From Tanytarsus gracilentus (Eukaryota > Arthropoda > Insecta > Diptera > Chironomidae), in contig JAXRKN010000039.1 in the NCBI GenBank assembly GCA_038502055.1, positions 2,480,001 to 2,544,000 on the forward strand: 64,000 nucleotides of DNA. Reading direction: 5' to 3'. This document shows, piece by piece, positions 51,523-63,270 of the stretch (within the stretch, counting starts at the first letter, position 1; every line of letters starts with the position of its first letter). The translations under genes were made by a program, and so were the position numbers. The notes beneath the pieces were generated by a model, which was not told the origin of the DNA, ran no database searches, and was given only the letters and a program-made list of their open reading frames with translations.

Positions 51523-51690
51523 TGGCTTCCCCTTTGGCTTCCTCTTCTGGCCTCCCCTTTTGGCTTCCCAAAAATGGCTTCCCAAAATGGCTTCCCAAAA
51601 ATGGCTTCCCAAAATGGCTTCCCAAAAATGGCTTCCCAAAATGGCTTCCCAAAATGGCTTCTCAAAAATGGCTTCCCAAAATGGCTTCCC
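51523..51690 (+). repeat. 13/14-bp minisatellite, unit TGGCTTCCCAAAA(A), first copy
   Basis: About ten to twelve units alternate between 13 and 14 bp, depending on four or five A residues. Less regular CCTTTTGGCTTCC-type units start the array. Confidence 0.85.
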
Positions 51691-51692
51691 AC

Positions 51693-51989
51693 TGTGTTTC
51701 GACTGTGTTTCATTTTTCATTGTGTTCCATTTTCCATTGTGTTCCATTTTCCATTGTGTTTCATTTTCCATTGTGTTTCATTTTCCACTGTGTTCCATTT
51801 TCCATTGTGTTTCATTTTCCATTGTGTTTCATTTTCCATTGTGTTTCATTTTCCATTGTGTTCCATTTTCCATTGTGTTTCATTTTCCATTGTGTTTCAT
51901 TTTCCATTGTGTTCCATTTTCCATTGTGTTCCATTTTCCATTGCGTTCCATTTTCCACTGTGTTCCATTTTCCACAGTGTTCCATTTTC
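51693..51989 (+). repeat. 17-bp minisatellite, unit TGTGTTTCATTTTCCAT, first copy
   Basis: Roughly 17 units vary mainly at one position (TTTCAT or TTCCAT). Since 17 is not a multiple of three and the unit contains no stop, all three plus frames stay open with a 17-residue period. This explains the long but spurious open frames over this block. Confidence 0.9.
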
Positions 51990-52250
51990 AGATCCATGCC
52001 AATCGATTCCTGGTCAAATTACGAGTTCAATGAGGTACATGAAGCCATACTTCTAAAAAATGGACATTAGTGGCATTCCTTGGACACTCCTGGCCGGCCG
52101 TGACGGTCATTCTTCAAAAATCATCCATGCCAATCGATTCCTGGTCAAATTCCGAGTTCAACGAGGTACATGAAGCCATACTTTTAAAAAATGTTTCAAA
52201 ACCCACACGTGGGTGTTGCCGTGTAACCCACTTGTACCAGATCAGTATTG

Positions 52251-52376
52251 GCTTCCACTTTTGGCTTCCCAAAATGGCTTCGCAAAATGGCTTCCCAAAA
52301 TGGCTTCCTAAAAATGTCCTCCCAAAATTGCTTCCCAAATTGGCTTCCCAAATTGGCTTCCCAAAATGGCTTCCCA
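52251..52376 (+). repeat. 13/14-bp minisatellite, second copy
   Basis: This is the same TGGCTTCCCAAAA unit as at 51523-51690 but shorter and more diverged, with variants such as TGTCCTCCCAAAA and TTGCTTCCCAAAT. It follows a second copy of the leader at 52187-52250. Confidence 0.8.
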
Positions 52377-52660
52377 CTGTGTTTCGACTGTGTTTCATTT
52401 TCCATTGTGTTTTATTTTCCATTGTGGTTCATTTTCCACTGTGTTCCATTTTCCATAGTGTTCCATTTTCCATAGTGTTTCATTTTCCACTATGTTCCAT
52501 TATCCATTGTGTTCCATTTTCCATTGTGTTCCATTTTCCATTGTGTTTCATTTTCCATTGCGTTCCATTTTCCATTGTGTTTCATTTTCCATTGTGTTTC
52601 ATTTTCCATTGTATTCCATTTTCCATTGTGTTCCATTTTCAATTGCGTTCCGTTTTCAAT
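52377..52660 (+). repeat. 17-bp minisatellite, second copy
   Basis: About 16 units of the TGTGTTTCATTTTCCAT type, more diverged than the first array. The unit count and order differ between arrays, showing independent expansion after the module was duplicated. Confidence 0.85.
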
Positions 52661-52821
52661 TACGAGTTCAATGAGGTACATGAAGCCATACTTCTAAAAA
52701 ATGGACATTAGTGGCATTCCTTGGACACTCCTGGCCGGCGTGATGGTCATTCTTCAAAATCATCAATGCTAATCAATTCCTGATGCAATTACGAGTTCAA
52801 CGAGGTACATGAAGCATATTT

Positions 52822-53126
52822 TAAAAAATGGAATTAGGGCCTACTGGCCGGCCGTCATGGGCATTGGTGACTTTGGATGGCCATGATAGACATTCCTCAA
52901 ATATCATCAATGCCTTTCGATTCCTGATACAAATACGAGTTCAACGACATACATGAAGCCATATAACAGGAAATTTGTATGAAAAATGGCATTTAGGGCT
53001 GTCCATGGCACGACCTGTGGTCATGACCCTTATAATTCCTAAAATGGCCGAATCTAAATTCATAGACCTACCATTTGGCGAAAACTAGAAGTCTCTAGCT
53101 ATCTCAGGAGCCGAGATCTCGAAGGA

Positions 53127-53164
<38 letters not shown>

Positions 53165-53212
53165 GGACGGAAATAGGCGCATATAAGTGTTACACCACTT
53201 CGTGGGTTACAC
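52822..53212 (+). repeat. tandem ~390-bp unit, copy 1
   Basis: The unit runs from TAAAAAATGGAATTAGGGC to GTGGGTTACAC and is followed directly by a second, very similar copy. It contains a GACA microsatellite at 53125-53169 and a terminal imperfect hairpin. Few differences separate the copies outside the microsatellite, so the duplication is fairly recent. Confidence 0.85.
53125..53169 (+). repeat. (GACA)n microsatellite in unit copy 1
   Basis: About nine GACA units end in GACGGACGG. The equivalent tract in copy 2 is mostly GACG, so the two have diverged by repeat turnover. Confidence 0.9.
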
Positions 53213-53600
53213 TAAAAATGGACATTAGGGGCACTACTGGCCGGCCGTGATGGACATTGGTGGCACTCTTGGATGGCCATGATAGACATTCCTCAAATAT
53301 CATCAATGCCTTTCGATTCCTGATACAAATACGAGTTCAACGACATACATGAAGCCATATAACAGGAAATTTGTGTGAAAAATGGCATTTAGGGCTGTCC
53401 ATGGCACGACCTGTGGTCATGACCCTCATAACTCCTAAAATGGCCGAATCTAAATTCATAGACCTACCATTTGGCGAAAACTAGAAGTCTCTAGCTATCT
53501 CAGGAGCCGAGATCTCGATGGAACAGACGGACAGACAGACGGACGGACGGACGGACGGAAATAGGCGCATATAAGTGTTACACCACTTCGTGGGTTACAC
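53213..53600 (+). repeat. tandem ~390-bp unit, copy 2
   Basis: This is nearly identical to 52822-53212 and ends in the same hairpin and GTGGGTTACAC, then TAAAAAT. The right edge of the block is here; the sequence beyond is not repeated in this window. Confidence 0.85.
53521..53562 (+). repeat. GACA/GACG microsatellite in unit copy 2
   Basis: Roughly ten tetramers, a few GACA and most GACG, occupy the same place as the GACA tract of copy 1. Confidence 0.9.
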
Positions 53601-55841
53601 TAAAAATTACGCTTTAAATTTATTTGGGAATTTTAGGAAGAAACCTTTTGTCGACCTCTGCATTTAAAAAATAAAAATACGTTACTCTTGTATACACTCA
53701 TATTTCGACATATTTAAAAAATGTTTTTCAATCACAAGAATTTTTAAATATTTTTTAAAACCTCGATTTTAATAAAAAAAAACAGGAAAAAAAACATAGC
53801 AACCATGAGCAAATTAATTTTTTTAATTCGATCAATAAAAAACTTTTTTTAAAAAAAATCACTCCAACTCGCAACCATACTTTTAGGATTAAAAATCCAT
53901 AACGGAGTTAATTTTCTCAAAACTCTCATGGATATGTCACACATTTCAAATGATATTTTCATCCTCGGTCGAATGCCAAGCGTCATTACGTTAATCCGAG
54001 TGGTTTAGTCAAAATAATTTATGCGAGACTCAAACAGAAATTATTTTTTTAGTCTTTAAAATTTTGTTTTATTTTTCCCGTCACATGAAGCGAGCGCAGA
54101 GATGAAAAGTGTCTGGAGAAAATTCAAAGATGAGTCTTAAAAATAGAAAAGAAAAATTTCTCGTTATAAAAATGCACTTTTGTCATTAATCAACGCTCTA
54201 ATTCAATTAAAAATCAATTTATTTTTCTCATCCAAGTGTTTCTGCTTCCGAAAAAAATGCATTAAATTTTCATCCCCTACAAAAGTCTTGAACTGTTTTA
54301 TGCAAGGGGTGAATATGCTCATAATTTAATGTCGGAAGGATGCTGTTTGCAGCAATAAAATAACCATCACACAGATCGTGATAAGACACACTCAAATAAA
54401 CATCACACACCCCCGCTTTCGTCCACAGTCATAACACTCAAGCATAACAATGAACTCCGGCTGTGTCTAATCGATTTGATTCAGTGTGAGTTGGTGTGCA
54501 AATCGATTTAGGTTTGATTATGGAAATCTGGAATTTTTCCCACTTATGATGCTGTGAAAAATGAACAATAATCTGCGTGGCGTGATAAATGTCTCATTAG
54601 CACGATTGAATTTTGATTGATTGGTGTTGAGCATGAGATGGAAAAAACTGAATGGTGACACGAAAAATTTAAACAAGGACTTAAATTTTTTTGAAAGTAG
54701 AAAAGTTTTAAATTTCAGCAAACATTAAAATCCTCACAAAATGTTTATTTTTTGTTGCAAATATCAACAACAATAATTTCTCTTATCTCGCACTCATATC
54801 TCCGAGGCTCAGTGAGTTAAAGAATTGTAGTTGACACTATAGCAGAGAACACAAATTGATGAACATTAACCGATAGTGTCCTTATGCCTTCACACGATTC
54901 TTCTCTTTTCATCGTCGCTCGTTCATGAGTGCAATCAGTGCAGTATGATCTCTATGCAGATGCGACAGTGCAGCAAAACATCCTGTTAATATGTCGAAAG
55001 AATTCCTCCGTAAAAGAGACCATTGACATCATCAAGCGAGCGAGCGACAAATATTAAACGAAAGCACGTGTGGCATCGCCCAAAAATACTCACCAACAAC
55101 TCATCCGTAATTGAAAACAAATTTTCAGCAGTTACATCCTACCGAGTTAATTAAGTAATTATAAACATTAAAGGAGAAGAAAAATTGTATGATGAGAAGC
55201 GGTTAATTATAGATGACATTATGCCGTTGTGCTTGCTTTATTCTTTTGATGATTATTAATAACTTCATGTCAAGTGGTTGAAAATGTAATTTAATGCGAC
55301 ATTTGGCACACGAGAAAAAGTGCGGATGACTTCACTAAGAAAATTGAAGTGAAGTCATATGAAAAATTTTAAGAAATAAAATTTGAATGCATCCAAAATT
55401 TAATCAATTTTCCACATAAATTTTAGAAAAATTTCTCACATGATTAATTGACACTGATCAACTATCATAGAGATGTTGCTAATTTTAATCTCAGGAAATT
55501 CATCACGCTAATAATTAAATCACTCTGCAAGTGATCACACGCCGGGAGTGGCGAGCAACACAATGTAAGACTCTCTAGATACGCCTCCACTCAAATACCA
55601 TCAAACATGCGAGCATGTATAGCTTCGTTGACGTTTCATGCGGGAAAATTCCTTTGAATGTATTTCTCTTGCTGATAAAAACTTTTCCTCGGAAAAAAGA
55701 GGAAATTTTTTCATTCACAATTATTGGAAAATTCCACACTGAAGGAGTAAAAAGTGAAAAAATTCTCGTGAAAAAGTTGTCAAGTGAAATTTTGAAATTT
55801 AAACTGACAACGGCACACCTTAAAATAATAAAAATTCAAAA
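53601..55841. other. upstream region of the plus-strand mab-21-like gene
   Basis: This lies 5' of the mab-21-like start and is also the distal upstream flank of the GPR155-like gene. It should contain the promoter and leader of the former. No coding exon is recognised; the open frame at 55615-55863 overlaps the start in another frame and has no support. A minus-strand GTGAGTATT donor near 55090 follows only a few codons and was not taken as an exon. Confidence 0.5.
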
Positions 55842-57120
55842 ATGCTCGTTCCACCGCATATGATCGAAGAGCAATCGAAAATAATTTATCAAATTAACAA
55901 GTACTATGTGGAGCGTGTTCAGACTCGAATGTCAATTATTGATAAAACAATCAGAGAAATTTGCCAAATTGTTCAGGACATCTTGAGGGTGAGGTTGATT
56001 TTGAAAAAATTTAACAAATTTGTGAACACGAAATTATTATTTTTTGACTCAAGGAAGTGGAAGTGCAAGAGCCAAGGTTCATTTCAACTTTATCGGAATG
56101 CAATGGAAGGTGAGTATCTCACATCTGTCGCACACCAAAACGCTTCATTCTTAGTCGTACATATTTTAGATTTGATGGCATCGACGTCATTTCACCGAAC
56201 GAATTTGAGATTGTTCTCTATCTCAATCAAATGGGTGTCTTTAATTTTGTCGACGATGGAACGCTCCCGGGATGTGCAGTCCTTAAACTTAGTGATGGTC
56301 GAAAGAGATCCATGTCATTGTGGGTTGAGTTTATAACTGCATCTGGTTATCTATCGGCACGAAAAATTCGCTCACGTTTTCAGACTCTCGTTGCACAAGC
56401 ATGTGATAAGTGTGAATATCGCGACCTTGTTAAAATGGTCGCTGACACTTCCGATGTTAAATTGAGAATTCGTGAGCGGTACATTGTGCAAATCACACCG
56501 GCATTCAAGTGCACGGGTATTTGGCCAAGATCAGCATCCCACTGGCCAGTAATGAATTGTCCGTGGCCGCATGTTAATTTGGTTGCAGGTGATTTTCACT
56601 TTAATATTTTAAAAATAATTTGCAAATTCTAAAAATGCTTTCAGAGGTCAAAATGGAAGGATTTGACTTGCTTTCGAAAGAAAGTGTAATTTTTCAAGGT
56701 AAAAATGCAAACATGGAAGGTGACAGCTGGATTTTATCATTCAACGAGGCTGAAAATCGTCTCTTACAAGGAGCATATCGTAAACGCTGCTTGAGTATCC
56801 TGAAAACACTTCGTGATCGACATTTAGATCTGCCTGGAAATCCCATCACTGCTTATCACCTTAAAACATTGCTGCTCTATGAATGCGAAAAACATCCACG
56901 CGAATTGGAATGGGATGAAAATTGTCTCGGCGATCGAATCAATGGAATTCTTCTTCAATTAATCTCATGTCTTCAATGTCGTCGATGTCCTCACTACTTC
57001 CTACCGCAACTTGATCTCTTCAAAGGAAAATCACCAACATCCCTCGAGAATGCATCGAAGAGTGTTTGGCGATTATCCCGTGAACTTTTGACGAGCACCA
57101 GAGCGCTCGAAAAATTGTAA
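55842..57120 (+). CDS. mab-21-like protein, copy A (four exons)
   Basis: Exons 55842-55988, 56054-56109, 56170-56588 and 56645-57120 join to 365 residues; introns are 65, 60 and 56 bp with GT-AG borders. The product aligns end to end with metazoan MAB21L1/2 (359 aa). Conserved blocks include EVEVQEPRFIS, NFVDDGTLPGCAVLKLSDGR, SLWVEFITASGYLSARKIRS, ITPAFKCTGIWPRSA and CLQCRRCPHYFLP. The family has the nucleotidyltransferase fold shared with cGAS but is thought to lack that activity; in animals it controls neural, eye and sensory development, probably in the nucleus. Differences from the usually invariant sequence, such as QACDKCEYRDLV and HWPVMNCPWPH, show it is the more diverged of the two copies here. 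It faces copy B tail to tail. Confidence 0.95.
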
Positions 57121-57407
57121 ATATTTTTTTGATGTGTTATAAATTGATCAAGAGAACTATAGCTGTCACTGTAGACAGACATGAGGATGCTATTTAGGTA
57201 TACGTTGAATAATTCATTAAAATTAGAAGTGACTTCGCATAAACAACAATTAAATACGGTATACGAATATGTGAGTGTCTAGTTCCATTTATTTATTATT
57301 ATAAAGTCAAATTTCTCACATTTCCATTTTTAAAGTTGCAATTTTAGAAGTTGAGCAAAAAATATCAAATTTCCCGCAAATAAATGTCTTTAATTAGCTT
57401 TAAGACT

Positions 57408-57413
57408 TTTATT
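57408..57413 (-). terminator. poly(A) signal overlapping the stop codon of the 57412-57590 gene
   Basis: AATAAA on the minus strand overlaps the TAA stop at 57414-57412. If it is used, the 3' UTR would be only about 15-30 nt. This would leave a short gap to the 3' end of the convergent mab-21-like copy A. Confidence 0.4.
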
Positions 57414-57590
57414 AATCTTCAACTCGAGGTGGATACGAAGAGTTTCTTTTAGTGTAATTAATTAACCCGAGAACATCATCAATTACGAGCTTTCTCGCTC
57501 TATCTGCAAAAATAAAGTAAATTTAATGATGGCTGAACCCAAACCAAGGCGTTTTCGTCCATGCGCACTCACCTTCCACAAATGATTTTG
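57412..57590 (-). CDS. last two coding exons of an unidentified minus-strand gene (18-nt microexon plus terminal exon)
   Basis: The terminal exon, 57503-57412, follows an acceptor TTTTTGCAG and encodes RARKLVIDDVLGLINYTK, then RNSSYPPRVED and a stop. It joins in phase 1 to an exon ending GTGGAAG before a GTGAGT donor at 57572-57567, across a 69-bp intron. That upstream exon appears to be only 18 nt (57590-57573, encoding KSFVE), preceded by a long polypyrimidine tract and CCACCAG. An in-frame stop lies just beyond the tract, so a longer exon could only be slightly longer. Both splice junctions and the frame agree, which is why I accept it. I do not recognise the protein, and no earlier exon was found before 62103, so the gene may span mab-21-like copy B. 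Confidence 0.55.
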
Positions 57591-60500
57591 CTGGTGGTGG
57601 TAAAAGTGCGAGGGGAGAAAAAATAATGTCAAAGGGGAGAAGAGGAAATCGATGTTAATTTAATTCCACACAAACAGAGCAGCATAAACTTTGTAAACTT
57701 GCCATGAAAGTATCGATTTTCTCCAGCCACGCATAAAGTTTTCTTTTTCTGTGTGTTTTAAAGAGATTTATTGCAGCCTCATCGCATTTTTGTGGAGTTG
57801 GTTTGATGCGCGTTGGGTGTGAAAAAGAAGGAAATAAATAAATTCAACGTTTTAGGTCATTTTAAAAGAAAATTTTTGTAAAAAGTTTGAAAATTTATTA
57901 ACACAAAATTTTTCTGCTTGATGCGCTGATATCAGTGAGACTTTTTTGGTGTTTAAGCGAATCTCCAATTTCAACGTCACGTTCGGGCTATTTATCAGGA
58001 ATTATACATTTAAAAAGTGCCTTTTAGTTGGAAACGCGCGACGTGATTTATCATCAGATCTTTTATATTTGCTTTATGCTGGCTGACATCGGCAAAAAAA
58101 TCTTTATGAAACGACGATATTTGAATAATCTATGAGAATGAGGCCTCACGACAATGAATGATGAGTAGTTGTTCAAATTCATCAATCAGAATCCGGTATT
58201 TGAAAATTTTCATCTTTAATTGACCTGAAAATAAATTTCAAAATATTTCACTCTTGATATCTCAATTCACTGCAGAAAAAAAAGTAAATTCATCGTTGCC
58301 ACTGCTGTTAAAAATTCCATTTCGTCTCATTCGTATCATTCCCTACATAATTCATAATATAAATGTGACTGATGATAAGAATCGGAAAAAAGAGAAACAT
58401 CAAGAAATTCCTCATTTAATATGAACATGTGTTATGATGATTACGATGGCGGAATACAAAGCAGTTAATAGATTTATTTGTCGTTGTTCAGCATTTTATC
58501 ATCGTCATTGGAGTTCTTTCTCGGCTGTCTACATCGTGGATGCCATCTTTAATTATCTCTCACTGCTGTAACATAAAGAAACAACTAAATTGTCAAGTTT
58601 ATTGCGCGATCACTCATTAAACTTGTTATGCGGAGGCGAAGAAGAAAAATTTATATTTTTTTTGAATCATTAAATAACAAAAATTTGATCTTTTATTTTC
58701 ATCGTTATACAAATTACAAAAATGCCATATATTTACAGCAACTGACTGGATTTTTATTAATTAAGGATATTTTGGAAGTTATTTCTATGATTAGGCTTCC
58801 ATAATATCACGTTGGTTCACTCTGAGCTAAAATGTGATAGGGACATGAAATATTTTTATTTTCACATTTTGATGCAAGATTTTTTGAAAGTAAATTTAGG
58901 GAGTAAAAATTATTTCTTGACTACAAAAAAATTACAAATTATCTCCCAAAATTCAACCTCAAGATCATCTGCTTCTGGTTAAAAATCTCATTTTGCCCCA
59001 CTTCTAAAAGCAGAACTAAAATAATTTACATAATTAGCATTTTCTCTCTCGTATTTAAAAATTCTTTATCAGCTAATCACAGTGATTAAATTAAAAACAA
59101 GCTGAGAGAGCGAAAAAAGTCGTTAATTTGATTTAATGAAAATGATGCGCCTTAATAATTAATTTCTAATAAATTAGTCTAATTTGATAAGAAAAATTCA
59201 ATTAAGCGGTTAAAAATTATATTTTTGTACGTCATAAGATTTTTCTTTGCCTTAAAATTGACTTTATTTAAAAATGTGAAAATAAAAGGCGAAGAGCAAT
59301 TTGTGAATTAATATTTTAATGAAATGCGACAAAAGCAATTAAGGATTGTCAATACACATTCCACCTCGTTTCAAAAAGTGCATTTCGCACGAAATAAACA
59401 TAAACAACGCGATGAGGAGAGAGAGGCAGAAAAAAGTGTTCACATGAAAACAAAAAGAAATCAATTATAATAAAATTTAACGGTTATTGCCGACGCGAGA
59501 GAGAAGAGTGTCTCTCACTAAAATAAATGTGCTGCTGTCACTTTTATCTCACTTCTTATTTCATTCTTTTAAAAACATTTTAAGTGTAAGTGCGAAGATG
59601 AGCGATTGTGGTTCATAGGAGAGAAAATTCCACGTGGCATTAGTTGAGCAATTAGGAGACAAAGTAATGCTTTAATAATTGAGTGTCTCTGAACGGCGAT
59701 TGAGAGGTTTCGAATCTTTATTTGTAAGTTAATTTTAAATTTTTGGGACTGTCTTAAAATTCCGCAACAAAAAAAAATTTACTAAAGAATTTCAAATTTT
59801 CTCATTTAAAGAAATTTTTTAAACATTTTTTTGACATCACCTAATTTACGAAATCACCTTCAACGTCCCACAAATAAAGTTGTACAAACATGACGTTTAA
59901 CCGGTTCATAGGAGCGAAACAAGTCAATTACGATCCAATAATCACAGATAAAAAGTGTATTGCAAAATAATTTGTAACAAAAATGTTGCAGGCACGATCA
60001 TGAGAAAAAAAAACATGAGAATCGTGCGATATCAGATATGGGAGTATGAAATCGACAGCGAAAGAAATAAAATAAACATGGAGGGATGCAAATTCTTTTA
60101 ATTCTTATTTATTTTAGGCGTACAGACGTCCTTGACACCTTTTTAGCGTTGTTTAGATAGAATGCAGCCACATGATGTATGAACATATCATGTTTCGCAT
60201 AGCACAGCAGATAATTGGCACTAACCGAGTTGAGTGAGAATTTTTGACAGACATGCATGCCATTTTAGAGCTTTTATATGGAGAGATGAAGAACTGAGAA
60301 TATTTGGGAAGGCTTCAAATGTGTGAAAATTTAATTCTCCTCAAGTCAAAGTCAATTCTAACTCAATAAAATTATTCTGCACCTTCCAGTGATTGACTGA
60401 CTGTTATTTATTTTTACTGTCAGTGGTTTTTTTGATTTAATTTCTTCACCATAGCTGCCCCGCATTTGACACATAAACAAACAATGAGGGGAAATAAAAT

Positions 60501-62103
60501 TAATAAACGATAAAAAAAACTTTTTTCCTTCCACCTTTGAATCGCGATATTTCGCAGGTAAAAAATCCAGTTTTATAAAAATCAATTTGGTGAAGCAATT
60601 AATCAACGTTAAGCGTTATCATCAGTCGACTATTTGCATACATTCTCGCTTAAATGTGGATTTTTACTTAAAAGAAGAGATTTATCAAACCAGAAGTTTG
60701 TCTCTGAATTTATTCCCATTTTCATATATTTAATGCACTCGCCTCTTCTTAAATCGGCTATCGCCGTTTTAATGCATGCGATATATTCGAAAGAGAAACA
60801 TTTTAAATGCATAAATTTTGCAATAAAAATTGTCAACTGTGAATTGCGATCGCATTCAAATAAATTTTGACTTTATCTTGAAAACAATATATTTTGATTT
60901 TTTTTCTTTTTCCAAGAGAAACGACGAATGACTCTAGAGAAAGATATTGCGGGAGTGACGCGACGACTCGAAATAATTTTGGCTTGTTTTTAAACAAATT
61001 AATCGCAGATGTAAAAATAATGTGGGATTGAATTATTTTAAATTTTGTTGCGGTTAAAGACGTTTAAAAATGTAAAAATAAATAATTTTAAAATTCAAAA
61101 TCATTAAAAACCTTCCAACCCTTGAACTTCTACTCCGCATTGAGTTGCATACACGGCAAAAATATTTTTTAAGGTAAAAAATACCGATCGCGATTTCAAG
61201 AAAATATTTTGTATTGCCGTATATTTTTGGCGGATGTTATTTGATCCTTTTCTGAATATTTTTCCCTCGCTCCATAGCCCATTTGTTGCATTGTCTTTTT
61301 TTCATCATTGAATAAAGTATAAAATTCCTTAAAAAGCGACATGAAGAATAGAAAACAATCGAGAGCGAGAGGGAACAACAATAATTTATAGTTGAATTTA
61401 ATAATAAAAAAATTTTACCGTTTTTGGGGACGCTCATAAATTTTTCTTAGAGCTGTTTCTTAAAACAATGAAAAATGCATACACGAAAAAAAGTTTTTAT
61501 AAACCGTCGGTGAATTTTTTTACGTTTTCTTTTTTGCGCATAAAATTCTCTCTCGCCTGGGTTTTGTTTGTTAAAGCGAGGAAAAGTTGTTGATAGAAAA
61601 ATTAGCTTTAATTATAGGTGGTTTCTATCAACGCATGATTGTTGGAGAAAAATTAAATATTTGCGAGTAAAACTTCAACAACCGAAAATGAATAAGAAAA
61701 GAAACAAAAAAAACTTAAACATTTGAAAGAAACGCAATGCAGGGATTTTGATTGCAGTGGAAGCAAAAGAAGTAAGAGATGTCAATTTGAAAGTTCTAAC
61801 TCCCCTGAACTCCATCGAGCACTAAATTTAATCGCTCATTCACGTAAAACTTTTTAACTGGAATTTTCTCTCTCTTTTTCGTTAGCACATTTCGACAATC
61901 ACAGCAGCACATTTGTGAGGATTATTTAATACTTGATTGAACACGATCCATATTGCTTCGTCCTTAACTTACTCATCGAACACTATAATCTCATATTAAT
62001 CCACAAAGATGCAGCATGTACGTGTGTGTATGTGTGTGGGGTTCTCATTTTCTATATGTACAAATTATTATTTTTTTACACAAAATCTTTTCACTAAATT
62101 CAC
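57591..62103. other. intergenic or intronic region between the mab-21-like genes
   Basis: No further coding exon could be supported. If the 57412-57590 exons are real, much of this is intron of that gene on the minus strand. A minus-strand GTAAGTTAAG donor near 61969 follows sequence just past the stop of mab-21-like copy B and might mark a 3' UTR intron or an unrelated exon. Open frames at 60358-60870 and 61196-61437 look random. Confidence 0.4.
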
Positions 62104-63270
62104 TTATAATTCCTCGAGGCAACGAGAATTTGTGAGCATAATTCTCGTTAATCGCCAAACTTGCTTGGAGGCATTCTCGAGAGCGCCAGGTGATTTTCCC
62201 TTGAATAGATCCATATTGGGTAAGAAGTAGTGAGGACATCGACGACACTGAAGACATGAGATGAGCTGCAGGAAAATTCCATTGATTCTATCGCCAATAT
62301 ATGTCTCATCCCATTCAATTTCTCTCGGATGTTTTTCACACTCATATAGTAAGAGAGTTTTCATAACATAAGAAGTGACTGGATTGCCAGGCAAGTCTAA
62401 ATGCCGATCTCTTAGTGTCTTTAAAATGCTCAAGCATCTTTTACGAAATCCACCTAAATTTTTATTAAATTGAATTAAAAACCTTTTCACACTCTAATTA
62501 GCACCAATTGACGTACCTTGTAAGAGTCTATTTTCCGCATCAGTGAACGACAAAACCCATGCGTCGCCTTCCATTGCACTATTTTTACCCTGAAGTGCTA
62601 CGCACTCCTTCGATAGCATATCAAAGCCTTCTGTCTTCACCTCGGCAACAATCGAAGGATGTGGCCAGGGTATGTTTGGAAGAGGCCAATGTGCAGCCGA
62701 TCTTGGCCATAAACCAGCGCACTTGAATGCCGGTGTAATTTGTACGATTAGTCTTTCACGTATCCTGAGCTTAACTTCCGTTGTGTCTGCAATCATTTTC
62801 ACACAATCTCTATATGCACATTTATCCACGGCTTGTGCAACGAGAGTCTGAAAACGTGAGCGAATTTTTCGTGCCGATAGATAACCAGATGCAGTTATAA
62901 ACTCAACCCACAATGACATGGATCTCTTTCGACCGTCGCTGAGCTTGAGTACTGCACATCCCGGGAGCGTTCCATCGTCGACAAAATTCAGAACACCCAT
63001 TTGATTGAGATAAATGACGATTTCAAATTCCGTCGGACTAATCACTTCTAATCCCTCAAATTTACCATTATAGTCGTTGAGGGAGGAAATAAATCGCGGT
63101 TCTTGCACTTCCACCTCCTTCAGCACATCCTGAACCACCCGACAAACTTCAATTATCGTTTTGTGAATTGTCAACTTTCGCGTTTGTACACGATCCGTGC
63201 AATATTTGTTCATTTGATAAATCATTTTCGACTGTGTCGCATGCATTTCTGGTGGAACTAACATTTTCAT
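62104..63270 (-). CDS. mab-21-like protein, copy B (two exons)
   Basis: Exons 63270-62517 and 62453-62104 join across a 63-bp intron (GTACGT donor, AATTTAG acceptor) inside a glycine codon of LLQGG, giving 367 residues. The protein starts MKMLVPPEMH; a second in-frame Met two codons on is an alternative start and matches copy A better. It keeps the family blocks DVLKEVEVQEPRFISSLN, GLEVISPTEFEIV, VDDGTLPGCAVLK, HWPLPNIPWPHP and CLQCRRCPHYFLP. It is closer to vertebrate MAB21L1/2 than copy A, so it is the likelier functional equivalent of the ancestral gene. The role is developmental regulation by a cGAS-fold protein lacking evident catalysis. Its intron position is absent from copy A, whose three introns are absent here. 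Confidence 0.95.

Larger units (their letters stand above)
51463..53600 (+). mobile_element. composite tandem-repeat block, possibly Helentron-associated (HINE-like) copies
   Basis: The block is built from repeated parts. Two copies of a leader (51463 and 52187) contain AACCCACACGTGGGTG and GTGTAACCCAC. Each is followed by a TGGCTTCCCAAAA minisatellite, then a 17-bp minisatellite, then a trailer with CGATTCCTGGTCAAAT...GAGTTCAA...TACATGAAGCC. Two tandem ~390-bp units follow, each holding another trailer copy, a GACA/GACG tract and a terminal hairpin, GTGTTACACCAC-TTC-GTGGGTTACAC, then CTAA. GTGTAACCCAC at the left is the inverse of GTGGGTTACAC at the right. Subterminal inverted repeats, internal minisatellites, a 3' hairpin and head-to-tail copies are known traits of Helentron-derived elements. 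The class is inference; the repetition itself is certain. Confidence 0.6.

Noticed and set aside
51415..52711. Several overlapping open frames up to 213 codons on both strands
   Set aside because: They are produced by a stop-free 17-bp minisatellite open in all three frames and by the 13/14-bp array; the predicted proteins are simple 17-residue periodic Phe/His/Cys/Ile strings.
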